Positions 1-8,484 of a stretch of 9,321 bases of DNA are shown piece after piece; the first letter of the stretch is position 1; the number at the start of each line of letters is the position of its first letter. The notes under the pieces are model-generated. The model ran no database searches. It was not told the origin of the DNA and worked only from the letters and a program-made list of their open reading frames with translations. This DNA is from Chloroflexota bacterium (lineage in GTDB: Bacteria > Chloroflexota > Limnocylindria > Limnocylindrales > CSP1-4): contig JACCVB010000042.1 of assembly GCA_013698385.1 (NCBI GenBank), positions 1 through 9,321 of the forward strand, given 5' to 3'. The translations under genes and the position numbers were made by a program.

Positions 1-103
1 GCCCGCGGGCTCGGCGGAGCTGGATCGATCGCCGATGCGATCGCCCAGCGCGGACCCGACCGGGGAGATCCCGGAGCCGGGTGAGCCGCCGCCGCTGACA
101 TGA
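1..103 (+). CDS. 3' end of an unidentified upstream gene (partial)
   Basis: Reading from base 2, the frame is open to a TGA at 101-103 that overlaps the prfA start as ATGA. This is the same junction style used repeatedly downstream. Of the 33 sense codons, 28 end in G or C by hand count, more than in the other two frames, which also stop earlier (82-84 and 96-98). The visible tail is Pro/Glu/Ser/Asp-rich, ends in GEPPPLT and looks unstructured. I cannot assign a product. Related operons often have rpmE (ribosomal protein L31) or another small gene here, but this acidic, proline-rich tail does not look like L31. No promoter-like sequence is apparent, so prfA probably belongs to a transcript that starts further upstream. 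Confidence 0.5.
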   Translation, partial: PAGSAELDRSPMRSPSADPTGEIPEPGEPPPLT

Positions 104-1206
104 GCGATCTCGACGCGAAGCTGGCCGAGATCGCCGGCCAGTACGACGAGGTCCAGGCCGAGTTGTCACGGCCCGAAGTCAGCGCCGACCCGTCCGAGAT
201 CCGCCGCCTGGGCCGCGAACTATCTCGCCTGGAACCGGTGGTGGAGGCCTTTCGCGCCCTCAATGCCACGCGCGAGGAGCTGGCCGGTGCCCGCGAGTTG
301 CGCGACGCGAGCGAGGGCGATGACGAGCTCAAGTCGATGGCGCGCGACGAGATCAGCCGGTTGGAAGCCGATGAGACTCGCCTCGTGGAGGACCTCAAGG
401 TCCTGCTCCTCCCGCGCGACCCGAACGACGACCGCGACGTGATCCTGGAGATCCGGGCCGGGGCCGGTGGCGACGAGGCCGCGCTGTTCGCGGCGGAGCT
501 GCTCCGGATGTACCTCCGCTATGCCGCGCGGCACCGCTATACGCCGGAGGTGCTGAGCCTCAACGAGACAGGCATCGACGGGATCAAGGAGGCGATCGTC
601 CAGGTCAAGGGCGATGGCGCCTACAGTCGCCTGAAGTTCGAGGGTGGCGTCCACCGCGTCCAGCGCATCCCGGCGACCGAATCGAGCGGGCGCATCCACA
701 CCTCCACGGCCACCGTCGTGGTCATGCCCGAGGCCGACGAGGTCGAGGTCCAGATCGACGAGGAGCGCGACCTTCGGATCGACGTCAAGCGCTCGTCCGG
801 CCCCGGCGGCCAGTCGGTCAACACGACCGACTCCGCCGTGCGCATCACCCACCTGCCGAGCGGCCTCGTGGTCGAGATCCAGGACGAGAAGAGCCAGCAC
901 AAGAACAAGGCCAAGGCGATGTCCGTCCTGCGTTCGCGCCTGTTCGACCTGGAGATCCACAAGCAGCGCGAGGCGGATTCGATCGCTCGCCGGTCGATGG
1001 TCGGCTCGGGCGACCGAAGCGACAAGGTCCGGACGTATAACTACCCCCAGGACCGGGTCACAGACCACCGGATCGGCAAGACCGTGCATGACCTGCCCGG
1101 GGTCCTGACCGGCGAACTGGACGACCTGATCGACGCGCTCCAGATGGCGGACCAGGCAGATCGCCTCTCCGCGGTGACCGGTGCCGCCGGAGGGAATGAG
1201 CGATGA
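100..1206 (+). CDS. prfA: Peptide chain release factor 1 (RF1)
   Basis: Class I release factor that recognises UAA and UAG in the ribosomal A site and triggers hydrolysis of peptidyl-tRNA; cytoplasmic. The 368-aa product is close to the usual length of about 360. Residues 1-105 form the helical N-terminal domain. GAGGDEAALFA (121-131) opens the core. PAT at 191-193 is the tripeptide that marks RF1 rather than RF2 (which has SPF). GPGGQSVN (234-241) carries the catalytic GGQ at 236-238, whose Gln is the substrate of PrmC, encoded downstream. ATG at 100 is the only possible start because the frame has a stop at 82-84. No good Shine-Dalgarno precedes it, so translation is probably coupled to the upstream gene through the ATGA overlap. 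The stop overlaps the next start in the same way. Confidence 0.98.
   Translation: MSDLDAKLAEIAGQYDEVQAELSRPEVSADPSEIRRLGRELSRLEPVVEAFRALNATREELAGARELRDASEGDDELKSMARDEISRLEADETRLVEDLKVLLLPRDPNDDRDVILEIRAGAGGDEAALFAAELLRMYLRYAARHRYTPEVLSLNETGIDGIKEAIVQVKGDGAYSRLKFEGGVHRVQRIPATESSGRIHTSTATVVVMPEADEVEVQIDEERDLRIDVKRSSGPGGQSVNTTDSAVRITHLPSGLVVEIQDEKSQHKNKAKAMSVLRSRLFDLEIHKQREADSIARRSMVGSGDRSDKVRTYNYPQDRVTDHRIGKTVHDLPGVLTGELDDLIDALQMADQADRLSAVTGAAGGNER
1189..1194 (+). promoter_or_regulatory. Shine-Dalgarno of the debranching-enzyme gene
   Basis: GGAGGG lies inside the last codons of prfA, eight bases before the ATG at 1203. It is one of the strongest ribosome-binding sites in the window. It fixes the start of the glycoside hydrolase at the ATGA overlap and suggests that gene can recruit ribosomes itself rather than rely only on reinitiation. 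Confidence 0.75.
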
Positions 1207-3485
1207 GCACCCTGGACACGGATCTCGTGACCTTCACCGAGGTGCGACCCACGGCGATCGCCCGGGCCACGGACCTTGGTTCCGTGCAGGTCCTCAAGCA
1301 CGGCAACCTGTTCCTGCTGACCGACGCCCTCGGTGACATCCACAACGACTCACGCGGACTCGGGCTGTATCGCGGCGATACCAGGCTGCTGTCGTGCTCC
1401 ATCCTGCGGGTCGGCGGCAGCCGGGCGGTCCTGCTCCAGACCTCGGTCGGTGGCAACTTCCGGGGCGGGATCCAGATGACCAACCCAAGCATGGATCGCA
1501 ATCCCGCGGCCAAGGCCCATCCGGCCGACGAACTGACCGGGCGGACGATCGGGATCAGCCGTGACCGGATGATCGGCGGCGGGGCCCTGGCGGAACGGCT
1601 CCGCATCGTCAACCACGGCTCGAAGCCCGCCACCATCCCGGTCGACCTGGAACTCGGCGCGGACGGGGCGGACATCTTCGAAGTCCGGGGCTACCCGCGC
1701 GAGGTTCGCGGCCGGTTGCTTCCGGCCGCCACGACGGACCGGCGGGTCACGTTCCGCTACGACGGCCTGGACGGGCTCCAGCGGCTGACCCACGTCGCCT
1801 TCTCCGATCCCGCCCGGGTCGTCGAGCCGGTGACGGAACTCGCTCCGGACGGTTCGGACACGGGTGCGTCCATCCGATTGCGCTGGGAAGTCCAGCTGGG
1901 TCCGGCCGAGACCCGCGACCTGCGCTGGGTGAGCTGGGCCACGGAGCGCAGGGAGCCACCCGCGGCGCGGGACCGGGGGACGGCCGCGAGCGATCTGGCC
2001 GCGCTCTTTCCCGATCCACCGCACGTGAGCGCGGACGAGGGGATCGCCGCCTATCACGCGTGGGAACGGAGCACGACCGTGGCCGAGAGTGACCACGAGC
2101 TGTTCAACCTTGTCATCAAGAGATCCGTGGACGACCTGCGCCTGCTGATCAACGAGGGGCCCGGCCGCGAGCAGCGCTATGTCGCGGCGGGCGTGCCCTG
2201 GTTCACGACCCTGTTCGGGCGCGATTCCCTCATCACCGCGTTGCAATCCCTCGCGTTTCGGCCGCAACTCGCGATCGAGATCCTGTCCGTGCTGGCCGCC
2301 TACCAGGCGACCGAGGTGGATCCCTGGCGCGACGCGGAGCCGGGCAAGATCCTGCACGAACTGCGGACGGGCGAGATGGCCGCGAACGGCGAACTGCCCC
2401 ATACGCCGTACTACGGCTCGGTGGATTCGACTCCGCTGTGGCTCATCCTGCTGGGCGCCACGTTCGACTGGACCGGCGAACGCGACCTCGTGGACCGGTT
2501 GTGGCCGAACGCCATGGCCGCCCTCGACTGGATCGATCGTTACGGCGATCGCGACGGCGACGGCTTCGTCGAGTACGAGCGCAAGTCGCCTCGTGGCCTG
2601 CTGAACCAGGGCTGGAAGGACTCCAGCGACGCGATCCGCGACCGGGATGGTCGGCAATGCCTCGCCCCGATCGCCCTGGCCGAGGTCCAGGGCTACGTGT
2701 TCGATGCCAAGGTCCGCCTCGCTCGGCTGGCCCGGATGCGCGGCGAGACCGAGCTGGCGGAGCGCCTCGAACGCGATGCCGAGACCCTGCGCGCTCGGTT
2801 CGAGGCCGCCTTCTGGGTGGAGGATCAACGCTACTACGCGATGGCCCTCGATGGCGACAAGCGCCAGGCCGATGCGATCGGTTCCAATGCCGGGCAGTGC
2901 CTGTGGACCGGGATCGTGGCGCCCGCTCGGGCCGCTTTGGTCGCCGACCGCATCCTGGGTCAGGCGATGTTCTCCGGATGGGGCGTTCGCACGTATGCCC
3001 TGGATCAGCCGGGGTACAACCCTATCGGCTATCACACGGGCACCGTCTGGCCGCACGACACCTCGCTCATCGCGTCGGGCCTCAAGCGCTATGGCTTCGA
3101 GGAAGCGTCGAACCGGCTGGTCAGCCAGATGTTCGAAGCGGCCCAGCGCTTCCCGGATTTCCGTCTGCCGGAACTGTTCTGCGGCTTTGACCAGTCCGAA
3201 GCGACGAACCCCGTGCCCTATCCCGTCGCCTGCTCGCCCCAGGCCTGGGCGGCCGCCTCGTCATTCCTGTTCGTCGAGACGATGCTCGGCCTGCGCGCCC
3301 ACGCCGACCGCGGTGAGCTCGAGTTGCTCCACCCGGTCCTGCCGCCCTGGCTCGGCAAGATCACCCTGACCAACCTGCAGGTCGGGGACGCGTCAGTCGA
3401 CCTGCTCTTCCACCGTTGGCGGGGCACGACCAGCGCGGAGGTGCTGCGCAAGGTCGGCGAGCTGGCCGTGACGATCCGGCTCTGA
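1203..3485 (+). CDS. Amylo-alpha-1,6-glucosidase / glycogen-debranching type glycoside hydrolase
   Basis: Predicted to hydrolyse alpha-1,6 branch glucose of glycogen or limit dextrins in the cytoplasm; no signal peptide is seen. The 760-aa protein has two parts. Residues about 29-245 are a beta-rich domain like the N-terminal domain of bacterial debranching enzymes (LKHGNLFLLTDALGDI at 31-46, GLYRGDTRLLS at 54-64). Residues about 295-700 are an (alpha/alpha)6-barrel of the GDE-C/six-hairpin type, with PWFTTLFGRDSLITAL (332-347), GSVDSTPLWL (405-414), NQGWKDSSDAI (468-478), GYHTGTVWPHD (609-619) and LPELFCGF (655-662). By analogy with six-hairpin hydrolases, D473 or D476 and E657 are candidate catalytic acids; this is inference. 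Characterised relatives are few, so another alpha-glucoside substrate is possible. The gene overlaps prfA by four bases and separates it from prmC. Confidence 0.85.
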   Translation: MSTLDTDLVTFTEVRPTAIARATDLGSVQVLKHGNLFLLTDALGDIHNDSRGLGLYRGDTRLLSCSILRVGGSRAVLLQTSVGGNFRGGIQMTNPSMDRNPAAKAHPADELTGRTIGISRDRMIGGGALAERLRIVNHGSKPATIPVDLELGADGADIFEVRGYPREVRGRLLPAATTDRRVTFRYDGLDGLQRLTHVAFSDPARVVEPVTELAPDGSDTGASIRLRWEVQLGPAETRDLRWVSWATERREPPAARDRGTAASDLAALFPDPPHVSADEGIAAYHAWERSTTVAESDHELFNLVIKRSVDDLRLLINEGPGREQRYVAAGVPWFTTLFGRDSLITALQSLAFRPQLAIEILSVLAAYQATEVDPWRDAEPGKILHELRTGEMAANGELPHTPYYGSVDSTPLWLILLGATFDWTGERDLVDRLWPNAMAALDWIDRYGDRDGDGFVEYERKSPRGLLNQGWKDSSDAIRDRDGRQCLAPIALAEVQGYVFDAKVRLARLARMRGETELAERLERDAETLRARFEAAFWVEDQRYYAMALDGDKRQADAIGSNAGQCLWTGIVAPARAALVADRILGQAMFSGWGVRTYALDQPGYNPIGYHTGTVWPHDTSLIASGLKRYGFEEASNRLVSQMFEAAQRFPDFRLPELFCGFDQSEATNPVPYPVACSPQAWAAASSFLFVETMLGLRAHADRGELELLHPVLPPWLGKITLTNLQVGDASVDLLFHRWRGTTSAEVLRKVGELAVTIRL

Positions 3486-3500
3486 GGCACGGTCGGGCGG

Positions 3501-4403
3501 ATGACGACGACACGTGAGGCGCTGGGCGTCGGGATCGATCGGCTGCGCGCGGCGGCGGTGGACACGCCGCGCCTGGACGCCGAGGTCCTCTTTGCGTACA
3601 TCGCCGGCGTCGATCGGACGGGCATCCTGGCTCACCCGGAGGCGCTGGTGAGTGACGGCCAGCTCGCCGCGTTCCAGCGCGTCGTGGAACGTCGGGGGGC
3701 GGGGGAGCCGGTCGCCTACATCCGGGGCATGAAGGAGTTCCACGGTCTGGCCCTGAGGGTGGATCCGCGGGCGCTCATCCCGAGGCCGGAGACGGAACGC
3801 CTGGTGGATCTGGGGCTGGCGGAGACGATGTGGCGCCTGGCTGAGGGCCCGCGCCAGCCGGGCGCACTCCCGGTCCGGATCGCGGACGTCGGCACGGGCA
3901 GCGGGGCGGTCGCCGTGGCGCTCGCGGTCGCGCTTCGTCAACGGCGCGTGCCAGCAGAGGACGTGACGATCCTGGCCACGGACGTGTCGGCCGATGCGCT
4001 GGACCTCGCCCGAGAGAATGCCGTCAGTCACGCCGTCGGCGACCGGGTCGGGTTCGTCGAGGCGGACCTGCTGCCCCCGGGCTCGGTGGCGTGCGACGTG
4101 GTGCTGGCCAACCTGCCCTACGTGCGCTCGGCGGCCATGTCCGACCTGCCCCGACCGACGACGTACGAACCGCCCTCCGCGCTTGACGGCGGCGTGGACG
4201 GCTTGACCGTCATCGCCCGACTGCTCGATCGGTTGCCGGCGGTACTGGTCCCGGGCGGGGTCGCGCTGCTGGAGATCGGCGCGGACCAGGGCGAGGCCAT
4301 CGGCGTCCTGCTCGACGATCGACTGCCCGGCTGGCCCGCGCGGGTCGAGACCGACCTCACCGGCCTGCCCCGGGTGGCCGTGATCTCGCGGCCCCCCTCA
4401 TGA
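3501..4403 (+). CDS. prmC: Release factor glutamine methyltransferase
   Basis: SAM-dependent N5-glutamine methyltransferase that methylates the GGQ glutamine of RF1 and RF2 and so stimulates peptide release. The 300-aa length is a little above the usual 275-290. Residues 1-80 form the helical N-terminal substrate-binding domain. FHGLALRVDPRALIPRPETE (80-99) is the family signature. The SAM-binding loop is DVGTGSG (129-135). The catalytic motif reads NLPY (204-207) instead of the common NPPY. YEPPSALDGGVDGL (222-235) and LLEIGADQG (256-264) complete the fold. ATG at 3501 is 15 nt after the hydrolase stop, with only a weak, distant GAGG (3484-3487) before it. Its target gene prfA lies in the same operon but is separated by the hydrolase gene. 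The stop overlaps a seven-codon mini-ORF. Confidence 0.96.
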   Translation: MTTTREALGVGIDRLRAAAVDTPRLDAEVLFAYIAGVDRTGILAHPEALVSDGQLAAFQRVVERRGAGEPVAYIRGMKEFHGLALRVDPRALIPRPETERLVDLGLAETMWRLAEGPRQPGALPVRIADVGTGSGAVAVALAVALRQRRVPAEDVTILATDVSADALDLARENAVSHAVGDRVGFVEADLLPPGSVACDVVLANLPYVRSAAMSDLPRPTTYEPPSALDGGVDGLTVIARLLDRLPAVLVPGGVALLEIGADQGEAIGVLLDDRLPGWPARVETDLTGLPRVAVISRPPS

Positions 4404-4423
4404 TCCAGCGACCCGCGCCGTGA
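4400..4423 (+). other. Seven-codon mini-ORF bridging prmC and the HAD gene
   Basis: An ATG overlapping the prmC stop (ATGA, 4400-4403) opens a frame encoding MIQRPAP. Its TGA overlaps the GTG start of the HAD gene (GTGA, 4420-4423). Both ends therefore have the 4-nt overlap used elsewhere in this operon. It could act as a termination-reinitiation relay across a gap that lacks a Shine-Dalgarno. A functional peptide is unlikely and the arrangement may be chance. Confidence 0.3.
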
Positions 4424-5322
4424 TCGAACCGCTCTTCCCGATCCGCCTGATCGCCCTCGATATCGACGGGACCCTGATCGACGACGATCTCGCCCTGGGA
4501 TCCCGGACGCGCGCCGCCATCCGAGCCGCGATGGAGCGCGATATCGCGGTCTCGCTCATCACCGGTCGGATGGTCTCGAGCGCCATGCGCTTTGCGCGAG
4601 AGCTCGGGCTGACCGGACCGATCGTCGGGTACCAGGGCGGACTGATCCGGGCCATGCCCGCCGTCGACTCGAGGCGATTGGGTCGACTGCTCATCCACAC
4701 GCCGCTCGGGGCGACCGCGGCCCACGACATCGTGCTCTGGACCCGCGAGCACGGGCTGGACCCGCACCTCAACCATCTCGAGCGGTTCATCGTCCGGCAG
4801 GATGACCCGCTGGCCGACGACTACTCGGCGTTCATGGGCGCCCGGGCCGAACTCGTGCCGGACATCCTGTCCGCCACGGACCGGCCGATCACCAAGGTCA
4901 TGGGCGTGGGCGAGCCGCCCCTGCCGACCGAGCTGGCGCCCGCGGCCCGCCTCGCCTTCGCCGGCCGGGCCGATGTCACGATCTCCCACCCGCGCTTCCT
5001 CGAGTTCGTGGCTCCGGGCGTCTCCAAGGGCCGGGCCGTGCGCTGGCTGGCGCGCCGGCTGGGCGTGCCGTTGGGGGCGACGCTTGCGGTCGGCGACCAG
5101 TGGAACGATCTCGAGATGCTGGCCGAGGTCGGGCACGGAGCGGCCATGCCGTCCGCGCCGGCCGAGGTCCTGGCGGTCGCCCGCTACGTCGCTCCGCCGG
5201 TCACCGAGGAGGGCCCGGCCCAGCTCATCGAGTCGCTCGTGCTGGCGGAGCCTGCCGACGCGCTGGCGGCTTCGCGCCGGCTCGCTGGCGAGGCCCGTAC
5301 TGGTGCGGAGACCGGCGCGTGA
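4420..5322 (+). CDS. Cof-type HAD-superfamily hydrolase
   Basis: Predicted Mg2+-dependent cytoplasmic phosphatase acting on a small phosphorylated metabolite. The 300-aa protein shows all HAD motifs. DIDGT (14-18) carries the nucleophile D14 and acid/base D16. SLITGR (45-50) has motif II at T48. SKG (202-204) has motif III at K203. GDQWND (225-230) holds the metal-binding acidic residues. Residues about 85-190 between motifs II and III form the C2 cap typical of Cof/YbdA-like enzymes. The GTG at 4420 is the most upstream possible start: the frame has a TGA at 4381-4383 and no other start codon between. No Shine-Dalgarno precedes it. Substrate cannot be read from the sequence; sugar phosphates and pyridoxal phosphate are known substrates of relatives and would suit the hydrolase or glyA neighbours, but this is speculation. 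Confidence 0.9.
   Translation: MIEPLFPIRLIALDIDGTLIDDDLALGSRTRAAIRAAMERDIAVSLITGRMVSSAMRFARELGLTGPIVGYQGGLIRAMPAVDSRRLGRLLIHTPLGATAAHDIVLWTREHGLDPHLNHLERFIVRQDDPLADDYSAFMGARAELVPDILSATDRPITKVMGVGEPPLPTELAPAARLAFAGRADVTISHPRFLEFVAPGVSKGRAVRWLARRLGVPLGATLAVGDQWNDLEMLAEVGHGAAMPSAPAEVLAVARYVAPPVTEEGPAQLIESLVLAEPADALAASRRLAGEARTGAETGA
5305..5310 (+). promoter_or_regulatory. Shine-Dalgarno of the YrdC-family gene
   Basis: GCGGAG sits eight bases upstream of the GTG at 5319. Together with the GTGA overlap with the HAD stop, it decides the start of the threonylcarbamoyl-AMP synthase gene. The same reading frame is open far upstream, within the HAD gene, so the longest ORF would over-extend the protein by more than 70 residues. 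Confidence 0.6.
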
Positions 5323-6046
5323 CGGCCGTCGTCGTCGCAGACGATGAACGCGGCCGGGCGCGGGCGATCGAGACACTTCGAGCGGGCGGCGTGGTGGCCC
5401 TGCCGACGGACACGGTCTACGGTCTGGCGGTCGCACTCGATCCGTCTGTCGCGCCCGATCGGTCCGTCGCGCTTGATGCCGACGCCGGCATCGAACGGCT
5501 GTTCCTCGCGAAGCGCCGCTCGCCGGGCAAGGGGATCGTGTTGCTCCTGGCCGACGCCCCCCAGATGGACCGGGTGGCGCTCGTCACACCGGCGGCGGCT
5601 GCACTCACGGAGACGTGCTGGCCGGGTGCCCTGACGGTCATCCTGGCCCAGCGCCCGAACGTGGCATTCCCGGCCGCCCTGACCGGGGGACGCACGACGA
5701 TCGGGCTGCGGGTCGCGGATCATCCGGCCCCCCGGGCGTTCGCCGCCGCCCTCGGTCCCCTGCCAACGACCTCGGCGAACCTGTCCGGGTTCCCGGACGC
5801 GCTCGACGCCGCGACCGTCGCCGCGCAGCTCGGGGACGGGATCGACCTCATCCTCGACGGCGGATCGGCTGTGGGCGGAACGCCCTCCACGGTGGTCGAC
5901 TGCAGTGGCGAGCGTCCCCGACTCCTGCGCGCCGGCGCGATCGCGACCGAGCGTCTCGCCGCCATCCTGGACGTGGCAGGCGTGAGGCATGACCTGGCAT
6001 CCGTTCGTGGCAAGATGACGGACGCGCAGCAAGGAGTCGGCGAGCC

Positions 6047-6050
<4 letters not shown>
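5319..6050 (+). CDS. tsaC: L-threonylcarbamoyladenylate synthase (Sua5/YciO/YrdC family)
   Basis: Makes threonylcarbamoyl-AMP from threonine, bicarbonate and ATP, the first step of the universal t6A37 modification of ANN-decoding tRNAs. From the GTG at 5319 the protein is 243 aa, a single YrdC domain without the extra C-terminal Sua5 domain. Visible motifs are LPTDTVYGL (28-36), KRR (65-67, the KxR motif), WPGALTVIL (101-109), TSANLSG (151-157, the SxN motif) and STVVD (190-194). Between YGL and KxR is a longer than usual loop made of hexapeptide repeats (D41-L52). The last 20 or so residues are not recognisable and overlap the glyA ribosome-binding site. The start was set by the GTGA overlap and Shine-Dalgarno. 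YciO-type paralogues are hard to exclude by eye, but synteny with prfA-prmC supports the t6A role. Confidence 0.9.
5438..5473 (+). repeat. 18-bp in-frame tandem repeat in the YrdC-family gene
   Basis: Two adjacent 18-bp units, 5438-5455 and 5456-5473, match at 15 of 18 positions by hand alignment. The preceding 18 bases (5420-5437) match the first unit at 12 of 18, so a third degenerate unit is possible. In protein the units read DPSVAP and DRSVAL, following GLAVAL. The unit is a multiple of three, so copy number can change without breaking the frame. Confidence 0.7.
6031..6036 (+). promoter_or_regulatory. Shine-Dalgarno of glyA
   Basis: AAGGAG lies ten bases before the glyA ATG at 6047, inside the final codons of the upstream gene. 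It is a strong site and supports both the ATGA overlap start and high, partly independent translation of glyA. Confidence 0.75.
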
Positions 6051-7371
<1,321 letters not shown>

Positions 7372-7375
<4 letters not shown>

Positions 7376-8484
7376 CCTTCATCCCCGGGGTCGAGGCCAG
7401 TCTCGGACCGATCCTCATCGTCTTCTTGGCGGCTGCGGTCCTGTCACTCGGCCTGACCCCCGTCATCCGGCGGGTCGTGCTGCGCTACGACATCGTCGAT
7501 CGGCCCAGTGCGCGGCGGGTCAATACCGCGCCTGTGCCGCGGGCAGGGGGCCTGGCCGTGGCCGCGGCGTTCCTGCTCGTGGCCGCCGGGTTCGTGGCAC
7601 TGAACGAGTCGATGGGCTGGGTCACTCGACCGGTCAACCTCGAGGCGAGCGACCTCGTCGCCCTGTTCGTCGGCGGCGCGGTCGCGGCCGGAGTCGGGGC
7701 CATCGACGACCTGTTCGACCTGCGCGCCCGCTGGCAGCTCTCGGGTCAGCTGGGGCTGGCCATCCTGGCCGTGGTGCTGGGGGTCGGCATCTCGTTCATC
7801 AACAACCCGTTCGGGACCGGGGCGATCCGGTTCAATTCCGTCTTCTCGATCGGGTTTACCGTGTTCTGGATCGTGGGCATGATCAACAGCATCAACTGGA
7901 TCGACGGCCTGGACGGCCTGTCGTCGGGGATCGCGGTCATCGCCGCCGTGACCCTCGGGCTGATCAGCCTGACGGAGCAGATCGGTCAGCCGCTGATCGC
8001 CGTCCTGTGCTTCGCGCTGGCCGGTTCGCTGGCCGGGTTCCTGCGCTGGAACTTTCATCCGGCCGCGATCTTCCTGGGCACGAGCGGCGTGCAGTTCGTC
8101 GGCTATTCACTGGCCGTCCTGTCCATCCTGGGTTCGGCCAAGGTCGCCGTCGCGTTGCTCGTGCTGGGCGTGCCGATCATCGACACCTTCTGGATCATCG
8201 TCCGCCGGCTGAGCGAGGGTCGCTCGCCGTTCAGTCCGGACCGATCGCATATCCACCACCGACTGCTGGATCTCGGCCTGTCCCACCGGAACACGGTCCT
8301 GGTCATCTACGGGATCTGCATCGCGCTGGGCGTCGTGGCCCTGGTCCTGTCGGAGATCACCCAGCTGTATGCGTTCCTCGGGGTCTTCGTGGTCTCGGGT
8401 CTGGTGCTGTTCGGCCCGACTCGAGGTGCATTCCGGAGACCGGAGGAACTGGAGGCCGAGGCGTACGAGGCTGAGCGCTCCTGA
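7372..8484 (+). CDS. wecA: MraY/WecA-family undecaprenyl-phosphate sugar-1-phosphate transferase
   Basis: Integral membrane enzyme predicted to transfer GlcNAc-1-phosphate (or a related sugar phosphate) from UDP-sugar to undecaprenyl phosphate, starting synthesis of a cell-surface glycan or teichoic-acid-like polymer. The 370-aa protein has about ten hydrophobic segments. Family motifs are VDRPSARRVNTAPVPRAGG (42-60), AIDDLFDLR (110-118) with the Mg-binding DD, NSINWIDGLDGL (172-183), PIIDT (268-272) and HIHH (293-296), the latter typical of WecA/TagO rather than MraY. The usual FLGDSGS motif reads FLGTSGV, with Thr237 replacing Asp. GTG at 7372 overlaps the glyA stop and has no clear Shine-Dalgarno, so translation is probably coupled. 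The rfe/wecA position after prfA-prmC-sua5 matches the mycobacterial order I know. The exact sugar and polymer are unknown. Confidence 0.88.

Noticed and set aside
1..99. Possible promoter or leader region upstream of prfA.
   Set aside because: No -35/-10-like AT-rich elements are visible, and one frame is open with strong third-position GC right into an ATGA overlap, which fits the end of a gene better.
1350..3056. Long open frame on the minus strand (over 560 codons) opposite the glycoside hydrolase.
   Set aside because: It lies opposite a gene with clear conserved motifs, has the Arg/Gly/Pro/His-rich composition typical of antisense of high-GC coding sequence, and shows no motif of its own.
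3483..3500. The hydrolase and prmC are in the same frame, separated only by TGA plus five sense codons, suggesting a readthrough fusion or selenocysteine.
   Set aside because: Two unrelated complete enzymes flank the stop, prmC has its own ATG, and no SECIS-like hairpin is evident. A one-in-three frame coincidence is enough to explain it.
5990..6046. Possible glycine or tetrahydrofolate riboswitch or independent promoter before glyA.
   Set aside because: The upstream coding frame runs into the glyA start, and only a Shine-Dalgarno is recognisable; no conserved riboswitch core or hairpin terminator is seen.
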